Assembly: GCA_002633005.1 (NCBI GenBank)
Contig: NMRA01000121.1
Span: 199,000-262,999 of the forward strand
DNA length: 64,000 nt
Source of the DNA: Phoronis australis
Lineage: Eukaryota > Phoronida > Phoronidae
Reading direction: 5' to 3'
Position 1 is the stretch's first letter. The number at the start of each line of letters is the position of its first letter. The position numbers were made by a program, and so were the translations under genes. This document shows, in pieces, positions 41,531 to 52,800 of this stretch. Under the pieces are notes generated by a model that ran no database searches, had not been told where the DNA came from, and saw only the letters and a list, made by a program, of their open reading frames with translations.

Positions 41531-44500
41531 TGGCTGCGCCAGCAGAGGCGATGGTCATTGCCATTGCCATGGCATTGGCTCTAGTAGTGTCTTTAGTTAG
41601 TGTGCCTAGAGTGTCTCTACTCAATAATTTAGAAGCATACCAATTACCACAAACTCTTTTCGTGTTAGTCCCTCTGTCACTCTTAGATACTACTGGTAAA
41701 AATCCCAACGGAAATCCCAATATCAACGTAACAGTGAATCTAGATGGGGAAATTCCCACCCTCTGGACAGAATCTACCAGCCGGAAACCATAGCCATTTC
41801 CGAGAAATGGAGCGCGACCTCTAGTGGTACAAGTAGAATACAAAAGAACACGGCAGCTTCGTCTCACCTTGGCAACACACCGCGGCAAAGCCGGCTATTA
41901 GGGGGCTACAATATTCCCCATCACTTTTTGTACTAATTTCACCCCACGTAATTTATACGGGCGGTAGGCGAAATCTTCTCACCAAAAAAGAGGTTTTCGC
42001 CTCGTCAAAAATAAACTTTACAATATTAAAATTATCACTTTTAATAAAAGTGCCGGATAATCACTTTTAAGGGATAATTTTAAAAAAGCACTACTTTCTT
42101 CATTCTGGTTCAACTCTTCGACGAAGCATGTCTACGGGAAATTAAGATGACTTTAGCGAAGAGTTCTAACTCCACTTTTTTGTCGTCGTAAAATTTTGCA
42201 CTACGCCAGCTAGAAATGAAGTATTTCAAGCAAAAGGGTTAACAAGGTCTAGCTGAGACGTAGACTACTGGCCGATTTTATTTTGTCAAATTCAAAATCG
42301 ACCGGAGTATTGCAAAAATATACACGTAGGCAAAAATAATAAAAATTCGGGCAGTGAAGTTAATGTAAATTACGGGAAATACACCATTGAAGCAGGAAAG
42401 TGACGAATCACTGAGTGGTCACCAGGTGGAAGTAGGGTAGGCAGGTACAGAGCCTACAGGATTTTGTTCGGCGTAGAATGGTAAGTAATAAACATATAGG
42501 TCAGCTCTAGTGAAGGAAGTACCAAAATTTTACGTTGACCTTTCCAACATAGGCATAGGAAGCAGAGGGCGGGGGAGCGAGCACCAAAAATTTACCGGCG
42601 GAGATAGCGGAAAGCTCCCCAGGTTGTAATATAAGTACCAATTAAGTAACAATTAATTATTAAAAGTCCCCCCCCCCCTCAGTCACCCGCGCAACCATTA
42701 AATGTTCCTTCGTCAATGTCCAAAAACTGCCTTATTACGACATCCGAGCTGGGGTCCAGAACTTTGTTTCGAAAATTCACACCTTACGACATTCTACATT
42801 CGAGCAGGGGGTCTGGATCCCCCGGGTCTGTGCCTGAAATGAATAGCGAATGGGGGTGGGGTGTGGGAGTGAAACTGGAGGCCACTGAGGGAGGGTTGAA
42901 ATCGGCAAGGGATGGAATTCCTGCCTGCAATCCAGACAATGAGGCAACTATAATGGAGATTGAAGGGTATTTGGTGCCCTCATCGCTGACATTGCCTTTT
43001 GGCTTTACTTCCACCGTCACGTTGATGTCCACTCAGTAAGCTCTCTCCGCGTGTATTATCCGCTAGTAGGCCTAGTAGCGTTTGCTCGTAGTAAATGCTC
43101 ACTACTGACATGAATCTTGACGCACTTTGTTACTATGACATACTCGTCTTCGTATTACACTCATTATAGGGTACATATCATGTAGAGAGCGATACAAAGA
43201 TACGTGACACGATATAGGGTTGAAATTAAAAAAGAAAAAATATATTACCATTGAAATGGTAACAACTTTGTAACTTAAAAATCTCCAGCTAGAGGGTTCG
43301 TGGCGAATTTTTCTCGGTGTTTGTGTGTCTAAGTGCATTTCTAGCCAAGTAGTGCCTGAGGGGTTCAGTTTCACAAAGCACATTGTCGACTGAAAATGCC
43401 GGGCTTAGCCTTCATAGCGGGGAAGCTTGCAGACATACAGGGCAGTTTGGTTAATTTAGTCTTCGGACGTTATCCGTGCACTAAACCGATACAAATGCCC
43501 GGTAAGCGGTGCTTTTCTCGGGGCATGGAATTTTTTCGAAGGCCCATTTCTGAAAGCGGTAACAAAGGCCGATAAAAGGTGCTTTTCTCGGGATTTGGAA
43601 TTTTCTTAAAGACCTCTCGTTTGCACAAGACATCCTTCTGAAGCTATGCGGGAGCTTGACACACCGGCCAGGATGCGCTTAAGTCAATTTCGGTGATATT
43701 TGCTTGCAGAGGTTGTCTTATGCCCACAGCCAGGTCAGTCCCCGAGCTGGCCTTTGGCGAATACCGAAAGTGTAAGTCTCAAGAGAAGCAGACTTTATGG
43801 GCAATTGTTATCAGGTTCAAAAGAACATCTCAATTATGCAAAAGGCAAGCCTACGCAAGGCTGGCCACCCAGATGTCACCGAACGGCCCGGTGGGCATTG
43901 AAACAACAAGCAGCTCGAAACTTGAATAAGCTCAAGATGGTCGGTCTCATTAGTTCTCCGCCAGCCATGGTTTCACAGATATACAAGTTAGCAGCTTTGT
44001 TGCCCCAAATAACTATCCGAAGTTCACAATCAACCAAGTGAAATTTCACTGACTATAATGATTTTTGACACATCATCAAAATATAAAGGCCTAACATGTT
44101 TTTAAAATTACCTTCAAGTATACATATGCGACATATCGCGGTCGGGTTGTTACACCGCGAAGGACACACTATTGGGTTCTTACTCCGAGGGTCTATATTC
44201 CGATTGGAAGATTTTATTTCGCCTTGATTGAGCCTCTTCACAGCCTAACGCTGCGCTGTGCTTTGAACGTCGACAGCAATGGACTACTTTACTTCACATA
44301 AAGAATTTTGGACCCCTTGGAGCAAATGTATTTGTGCTGGAGCGTTAGCACTAAATGTACGTACTGGACGTCCTTGAGGTGCATAAAGCGAATAACTGCA
44401 TTAAGAACGGGACGAGACAGGGTGCCCAGGCATTGGCCAAGGCTAGCTGTTATATAGTCGAACTGGACGATTTCAAGAGAGTTCACAAACCAATTGAACG

Positions 44501-46115
44501 GTTCACGCTTGTGCCAATTATGATATCAAGAATGCTATCTCAATTTGTCAAATAAATAACCATTTTGCGCAAGCCTAGAATAGTCAACAAATGCCTGGTG
44601 CCTTGATGAGTCTCAGTCACTTTTAGCGCAAGCCCGCGTTTTTTGTGTGAACGCTTAGCTTTGAGCACCAGCCAGGGCGACACCTACAAATCTTTGAAAA
44701 TCGCTTGGTGGGCCTCCATACCCTTGACCCTGTATTGAAAATGGCGGTGCCCAACGCAAAATTATCAAATCGGGTATCGCATACCTCAGGCCAGTGGTTC
44801 CACAGGCGTAAAAACATCGATACGCGTTTATGGTAATGGTGCCTCTAAAATGCTGTGAGCGCAGGGCCTCCGAAAAGCGCGAGGCCCGCAGCATAAGCTG
44901 CTTCTGCTACGTTGGCACTGTCCTTCATAAGTTCAAATTGCTTGTGTTGGGGATGTTCGCTAAATTAATATCAACATTACCCCCTACATTGATTTCACCC
45001 CATTATTTCAAGCTCAATTCCTTAAGCGTACAATTTTTTAGAACTTTCTACTGTCTATCCGTATAACATTGGTTTTAGTATTGGTTAAGGTTATGTAGGA
45101 CCCTAGAAAAATGTCCAAATTTAGCTAACTTTGGAACATCATGCTCTCAAAAAGGGCGGATCGGATTCATAAAAAATTCACTTACCATTCTTCATGTAAG
45201 TGCCGACGCACTCTTGTGTTTGTAGTCTGACTATACTCGCCATCTGTTGGTGGTTTATGTGTTTGCTCTCCAGCTTCTACCGCGTATATTTTCCACGTGA
45301 CTAATTCTTCAATAGAATTTTGCATATGTAAAACTGCTCGGCACACCATAGTTTATAGCTGTAACGCGCGCCAGCTTAGCTCATTCGTGCTTCAACGTTC
45401 TTACATGTATCTTGAGTTTTGAGTTTAGTCGTGATCTATGCCGCAAGTTGGTGTAAGTATTTTGTACTTGGTTTTGTTACAGTATATAGTCAGTACTTCA
45501 ACGTAATTGTAACGCGTACTCTGTAACTTTAATTAGCGTTGCCTCAAGTAGTTTGACGTTGTCCGAATAAGAATAATATGCAATGTTTAATATTAGTATT
45601 GTAACTTTGTAAACGACCAACGTATTGTTCAATTGTCTCATAGAATGTTTTTTTTTGTATGTTAACAGTTGAACCGAGTAACTATAAGAAAGAAACAAAT
45701 AAAGTTTGTCAACGCAACTTATGCTCGAGTTTTCCATGTGGCTCTAACGATTTTCGCGACCACACTTCATGCATTGTTCTTCATCAATATGATAGGAATC
45801 GTTTTTAAAAAATATCCACTTTTGCATGATGGTCTATTAAAACAGTACTTTAATGAAAAATATAAAGTCGTACAACTCAACAAAACTGTACTAGAGTTTT
45901 TATTATCTCATCTTGGACAACTTACATCTAATAAAATATGGTCATGCTCTTGATGTCGTTGCTTTGCTATCGACATACCTTTCTTTTATGCTAGACATGA
46001 CCATGAGATCCAATTAATGACAGATTCTAGACAGTCGAAAATCAAATACTGCATAGTTCATATTTTCAGAAAATCTGCTGTTCAGGATATGTGTGGCCAA
46101 ATACGCAGGTACTAC
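41531..46115. other. Intergenic sequence with unsupported ORFs
   Basis: ORFs at 41551-41793 (plus), 42784-43032 (minus), 43700-44041 (plus) and 44623-44894 (minus) have no recognised domains or credible splice partners. A local duplication of about 40 bases (GGTGCTTTTCTCGGG...TGGAATTTT) occurs at about 43510 and 43577. A C run sits at about 42667-42677. Confidence 0.4.
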
Positions 46116-46276
46116 AGGGGCGAATCCAGGGTCTTGAGTTAGGGGGAACCAGGGCAGAGTATTAGCCAGGATTTTGCCCGTCTGACATTTGCACCCCGAA
46201 CTGCCAAATGGAATCTCGGAGAATTTTAGGGCGGGGGCCATGGCCCCCTTGCTCCCCCTCTAAATCCGCCAGTGTA
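46116..46276 (+). mobile_element. MITE-like repeat, short copy with inverted ends
   Basis: The left end CAGGGGCGAATCCAGGG and the right end, read in reverse complement (CACTGGCGGATTTAGAGGGGG), are imperfect inverted repeats. The 8-mer GTACTACA stands on each side, overlapping the ends by a base or two, and fits a target-site duplication of the length hAT elements make. The interior is a short version of the copy at 1264-1546. No coding capacity. Confidence 0.7.
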
Positions 46277-47029
46277 CTACACAACATCAACCGTTAAAGT
46301 TTAATTTAGGTCTTATAAACAACTGATAGTGCATTTAGTCAAAAATCTGCAAAACCGTATTTTCAGTCCAGGAAGAAGAAAATATAATAGATTTCCATTT
46401 CTAGCAATACAATCTATGCCCCGTGACCAACATGTAGGCCTAATTTGTGGAGGGTGCGAAGCTAAAGGAAGCGGACTAAACCCAGACTGCAGCTAGGAGT
46501 TGATGCAATCGTTGATGTAAGCTATTACCCTCGCCACAGGAAAAGCATACTTCACGCGACGTTAGGGCGTGCTTTTATCCCGTACTTGTTAGCCGGTTAG
46601 ATCATCAAACTTAAGGAAAATAGTTTTAAGTAATGCAATTGTAGCAGTGTAAATAATACTCAACATGCAACCAGGTAACATCTGGAACAGGACTGTTAAT
46701 TATATTACATTCTGGCTCAGATTTCATTTGCTAAATATTATATCGTCTGCAACTCAGGCGCCGATTCCTCGGTAACAACAATGTTTGTTTAATATTATTG
46801 TTATTTAACTATTTTCAGGAGATGTAACAAGCTCAGTGCAAAGTTATTGTTGTTTTCATCTGTTATCTCTTTTCAATCAATAAATCGTTACATTTAAAAC
46901 TGTTTCTTTTGCTAGAGAAAACTTGCAACCTAACGCGCAAGTACATATATACATGTTATATATATAGGATGTTATCCGCCACGTGAACAGTCTGAATGAA
47001 GTATTTAAAAAATCTGCGGAAAATGAAAT
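46277..47029. other. Intergenic sequence
   Basis: No gene, element or long repeat was seen apart from short AT-rich runs near 46945-46970. Confidence 0.4.
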
Positions 47030-47185
47030 AACTTAGTAATTCGAAGCGTATAGGATGAATACAAAACCTACCTCGTACATGAAGTAATATCCCACTCTAT
47101 TCGTGTCTCGTGGGATATTACTTCATGTACGCCAATCGATGTATGTTTTGTGTATTTATTCTGCATTCTCTAAGACGATCGATCA
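47030..47185. repeat. Foldback repeat with a perfect 22-bp hairpin
   Basis: Positions 47074-47095 and 47110-47131 are exact inverted copies (22 bases each) around a 14-base loop. Beyond them the pairing continues imperfectly (GAATACAAAACCTA against the mirrored AATACACAAAACATA). The whole looks like the remains of a small inverted-repeat element. Confidence 0.75.
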
Positions 47186-49770
47186 CAGAAAGTGAAAAAA
47201 AATATCCATTGTGGTAATGTTCAAGCTAGTTTCTTGGAATTTGAATTTTGACTCATATTTTAATGGTGCCTTCACATACACGGATTTTTTTATCGAGAGT
47301 CCTTGCGCATCGCCAAATCGTACCCAATCGCAAGCATCCGTAAACAGCTTTTCACAAAACGCAACAACTGCCAGACACTCGTAAAGATGCATGAAAGGAG
47401 TGGCAATTATTGCCACATCAAAAATGCCCTTGCGATGGTCCACGGATTGATTTATCCGTGATTAGTACACATAGGATCGCAAACCACGTAACCATTCGTA
47501 AATTACTCGTTACATTATAAGTTAATCTTTCATTTTCAGCGATTTTTTAAAAGTAAAATAAAAGGAACAATACGGAGGTAATTGCAAAAATACAATCAAC
47601 ATGAATTAAATTCGGCTTGCTAAGAGAGGAGGTTCCCACCCGTCGTACACACCTTCCGCACCCTGGATTCGGGCATGATGACCCTGATATAACATTTGTC
47701 TTTTCCTAATCGTTATCGCGTACAAAGTAAAAAGAGATTTCTCGCTTAATTATCTATCTCTTGCATTTTCTAACAAGGTTTTAAGAGACTGAAAATACTT
47801 TTCTCGGACGTAACGCCATGCAGACGCATACACCAAAGTTTAAATTTCTAAGGTCCACCGTTCGCCGCTTTACTTCACTGCACGCTTTCAATGACAAAAC
47901 GATGAATTTCACATTTTTTAAGTCTTAAGATCCATAATTCTCTTGGCCAATTTTAGTTGGCTGATACTTTGAATATCAGTCGTATCAAGGCACATTTTTT
48001 AAGCATTCATATCATTCCTACCTATAATTCTTGATGAACGATTCAACATTTTCTCGACGTCACGTTTTCAGAACTCCCATTTTGAGATAAAGTTCAGTTC
48101 AATTCAAGCCCAACAGTGAAATGTCAGTTTCAGTTTGGGTAATTATCCTATCTATACGTACTTGGATTTTTTCACTAAAAGCTCACTTAAGGCAGCGATG
48201 AAAGAATAAAAAATGTTGACTGACATTTACTCTTATCTAGAGTCCATTTTAGTTTAATAACTCCGGATTTAAATTTGTTGAGAAGAACCAATAAGTTGAC
48301 TGAAAAAGGGTGGAAGTGAATTAGTAGGTATTACTTATGAATTTGGTCATATGCGTATGGAGCATACACGAGTCCTCGGTTTCGTCCACAGTGGAAATCC
48401 AAGAGCAAACTTTAAAAATCCTGCTCACCTTGCTTTCTAGCGCCTTCTGGACTCAACTGCAATTAATGTTTATTATATTTTTCGTAGTAAACATTGCATA
48501 CTAAGATTTCTCGTGGGTCCAAAATTCATTTGGTGATGTTCTCAGGGAGTTTGTGACAGTCCTGCGATCGGGTTACATCATTATAACCTTTTGACAACCC
48601 AGTAGCTGCAACATTAACAGGGAACGCGCTTGAATATGACATAATGGCTGGCCGGTGATTAACATGTTTTTTCTGACATGTTGAGATTCTTAGTTCGTTT
48701 GTCACTGCGTCAGTCAAGTGCCATTTCTTGACAAAACGACCAGAGGACATCAGCTCGGCAGTGATGAAGCTGACAATTTTGAAATTTGCGTCACCGAATT
48801 TATATTTCATGAATCGTGCCACCAGCTCATCGAACTTTATGAATAACCCATAACTAGTACTGGCCCAAAAGAGCAATACCGCTGGGAATACCACCTGTGC
48901 AAGCCAGATTTAGGCAGTCATACGACAAGTGGCCTTCTCCTTTAAGCAAAATTTACTTGTAGTTCTTTACTTCGAAATGTACTAAATAGTGAGTGCAAAA
49001 CCGCTTTTATTTTTCTCCACAAGTTACAAATTACATTTCTCTTGTTTATCACGTGTGGCGCAAGCAAAGCACCCAGCATTTCTCACGCGAATCTTGCGTA
49101 TTCGACTCTTTCACCTGTGCTTAGTGGCACGCTTCACTGATGAATCCTCGATCGCGACAATGGGCTAGGAATTTTCCGTCACCCAGCGCATATTCGGTGG
49201 TTCCTATGTTGTGAGGGAAGATGCGATGTATTCAGTGTATTTTTGTGAACTTGAAATATCATCAACTAGTCCAAAATTTATTACAGTACAAAAATACATA
49301 TACCATCAACGTGTTTTGGATTTGAAAATTGTCTTCAATGTGAATTAGGAAACACTGAAAATGCTCACCTAGTAAATTCCACAAGCCTCTCCATAAATAT
49401 TTTGTTTAACCAAATAGAACACGTCTCGGGTCAAAGGTCACGAGATTTCCGAAGCCATAACATCAGCTGGGCAACTCAGTTCTTTCAAATTTTTGCAAGA
49501 GCTGATTTTATGTGTAATCGCGTAAGTGAGAGTGAGTTTCATGTTTTACGCGCCATTCTGTATTAGCAAGTTTTAATGATAAACGATATTATTTGTGATC
49601 TATGGTGTTTTGCTGAAAAAGCGTCGACACCCGGCTTTCTCAGTGCCAGTCAATCGCATACGACACGTTTAGTGACGTGTTGACTTAGGTGAGAGCAAAA
49701 AGACTATCGCGCATTTATATCGAGAGCCAGTAACTCCACTATCACCACTATCTCGGGTTAACGATAAGAA
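47186..49770. other. Intergenic sequence upstream of PMT
   Basis: Two minus-strand ORFs stand out by length, 47183-47443 (86 codons) and 48526-48894 (122 codons), but neither has a recognised domain. The second starts just after the repeat-like word TTAAAGGAGAAGGCC (minus strand, 48945-48931), so it may be part of a repeat. Nothing else is supported. Confidence 0.35.
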
Positions 49771-49773
49771 CTC

Positions 49774-49782
49774 TATAAAAGG
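49774..49782 (+). promoter_or_regulatory. TATA box of the PMT gene
   Basis: TATAAAAGG lies 54 bases upstream of the PMT start codon. A start of transcription about 25-30 bases downstream would give a 5' leader of about 20-25 bases. A match this good at this distance is strong for an animal core promoter. Confidence 0.75.
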
Positions 49783-49827
49783 CGGGTGCATCCTCTTATT
49801 CTGGGGAATTGGAGACATTTTGCAATC

Positions 49828-52800
49828 ATGCCAGACATTAATGGATCAACTGACATATGTACTAGTGGTGGTCCTGCCACAGAAGGTGAGGTCATTAAAT
49901 AATTTACAAGCCTACTATACCACTATACTGTAGGCTTATAGACTATTACTTGGAGTAAAATGTTTCCATGGAAACGAGAAATTTGTTTTTGGGAGAAAAT
50001 TGAAAAAGTGCAATCATCTTATACAGACTGCCGCCTCTTGAGTTTACTTAAATTTGCACTCACAGCAGTTCTGGGAATACTGGCTCTGTTTTGTTGGTTT
50101 TAAATTAACTGTATACTGATGCTGTAGGCCTATATCTTCAAGCAGTTCCCTCTTGGCTATTTATGTTGGAAGTAATGTGGAGGCTGTGAAACCTACATAG
50201 CTGCATGACTAGAAACTTATATCAAAGACAGTTGATCAAGTTCCATTCTTATGGCTCAGAGTGCAAAACACTATCTCAGTGAAACAACTCCTCGTAGGGT
50301 GGTAGATATTGACGTGAGGCCCTGATGCTAGACAAGGACTTCAGAAATAATTTACAAGAGTCTTAGATTGGTAGCTGGATTTCAGTACTAGATATTTGTA
50401 TTGTAGTCAGCAAACAGGTATTGAGGTCAATTAAATAAAGTGTAAGTCTAACAGTATTTATTCTGTTGATTTCTGTGCTTGTGAATCTTATTGCTGCGTT
50501 TTTCTGACCTGTGTGTATTAAGTCCCGTCCACACACAGTCTACCCTACAACAACTAGCACTAGTGCAACTTACCTCACTTTTAAGTGGAGCGTCCACACA
50601 CATCAGCACTCTCCACACACAGACTTACCCTAGAACAAAATACTCGTGAAGCAATTAAGTTTTCGCTAGGTTTGAGGGCTGTCTGGATGCTATTAGAACT
50701 AGTGCAACTTGCCCCGCGTGTGACACCCTCCGTCTTAACAGGGTGGGGTAACTTGTTTTAGGGTAACTTTCGTCACTTCTGTTTGTGACAGTTTTATTAT
50801 TCCGTGAGACCATACTCGGCATATGAAATGGCTTGCTGTGACAAGTCAATGTTTTTTGATGGAAGGCATGTTTAAAACTGCTTTGACTCTATTGGCCATT
50901 TTTACTTGGGTCTAGGATGAAATGTATGTTTCATTAAATGTACATCATCAGTTTCTAAAAAGTCTTGCATTCACTACTTGCACACATAGGTGGCGCTGCA
51001 AAAATGATTGTTGTGCGTTGTTGTTTAGGCCGCAATGCCCCGTTTTAGCATCAATTTCAACAACGCAAACGTGAAAGCTTGCGTGTCCCAAACACGCAAA
51101 ACCTTTGGTAGTTTAGACACAGCACCTCATATTTAAGCATAATGGTGAATTCGTGCAAATAGTGAATTCGCAACGGACTGATTGTTAGAGCTCTCAGAGG
51201 TCTTTAAATTAAATGAACTTTATTGCAAAGAATGGGAAGTGAGTTTGCATGCTGGCTGAGTTTCATCCAAAGTGTTCTCATTCTCACTGTTAATGTTACT
51301 TGTATTCACGTATTACTTGTTAAAAAAATTTATCAGTGGCATCGTAATGAATATTGGCGGAATTGCAGATTTGCCACATGATTTTTTTAAATTTTGTGTG
51401 AAATTTCTCCATTTTGCTTAAACCTGGGGGAAACATGTGTTGCCCATTTCCCACTCTTGTTGACTGCCACTATAGCTAGACTTTATTATTTTATACTCCA
51501 GACGTCCGTGGTGTTATGAAAGAGTATTGGAAGAGTCATTCTTCAGACGCTTCACTTCAAGAAATGATGTTGGACGAAAATGCTGAGGTACTGCTGGGTG
51601 AAGAACAGCCAGAGGTGCTGAGCATGATTCCATCAGTTAAGGACAAAAAAGTGGTAGAACTCGGCGCTGGAATTGGGTAAGTTTAAAATTTTGGTAGTTT
51701 CAGAAATGCGAAATTTACTGGTAGGTTTTGGTTATCATGAGAGTCCCAATTTTCTAATCCAAATGAGTGATGCTTGATGCATTTTTGTCCCCCGTTGTTA
51801 GTTAGCTCAAAGTGGCAAACATAGTGTTCATGACTGTTTGTACATCCATCGGTATGTCGCGCTATGCTGTTTGCGCTTTAAAATTTGTGTTTGTATTTCG
51901 TACAGATTTGTGTTAAGGGGTCATCTACAGATGTCAGTCGATTTTGGTGACCTTGACATTATTTTCAAGATCGCTGCTACAAAACAATGGTTTCAGATGT
52001 TTCATGCAATGGGCCAGCCTCTGTGGCCTGTGCACGTTTGATGCAAAGTGTATAATCATTTTTTTTTAATTGAAATTTTAGCCTTAAAAATTCATGAATC
52101 CTAAAGCCATGGGGATGGGGTGACCTCCCACCCTGTGCCGCAGCCCTAGGTGGAGTAGGTGGTGGTGAGGGGGGGGGCATGGGCAATGTGGTTTCCCTGT
52201 GACAAATACTTGTGGTATGTTTCCAGGACAAATTTTGTACACAGGTGGCTGACAGTAATGACAGGATAAAATTTTAAAAGTCTGGTCATTTTTACAATTC
52301 GGTTGTTTTTGGTCGAAAAAGGGACCTAAATCCACAAAACTTCTATTAGAAAAAGTTTTGTCAAATTTTGTGTTAATTCCTTCGCACTGACCATCCACTG
52401 AAAGTAACTGGGTAACAGCTGTTTATCCATAGGTCTGTACATATTTTCCATAAAATCTTTTTATGTTGACCTTGTAAGTCTTAAGTTTGTTTCATTTTCC
52501 ACATAGAAATGTTGACCAGAGGTTAAAAGCGTCTGCTTGAAAAAATTGGTAGTCTTTCCTTGTAAACTTCCATAGTCTATAGGGCTGTCCCAGATTACGT
52601 GGCGATAAAACTCTCCTTTGTTCCGGAGATAAGAAGGCGCGTGACCTCGTTTTGGAAATCGGGCACATTTTCGCGTTTCTCATTGATGTCCGGAAGGCAA
52701 AGAATTTCACATCACACATCCACGGGTATTTGTCCAGTTTATCAAGTTTCTCAAGTCGATGTTGCAACCCACAGCACAACAGTAATATTTTGTTGGTATC

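Noticed and set aside
47183-47443. 86-codon minus-strand ORF as a methyltransferase-like exon
   Set aside because: A loose resemblance of GIFDVAIIATPFMHL to Rossmann-type strands was considered, but there is no motif I or acceptor site to support it.
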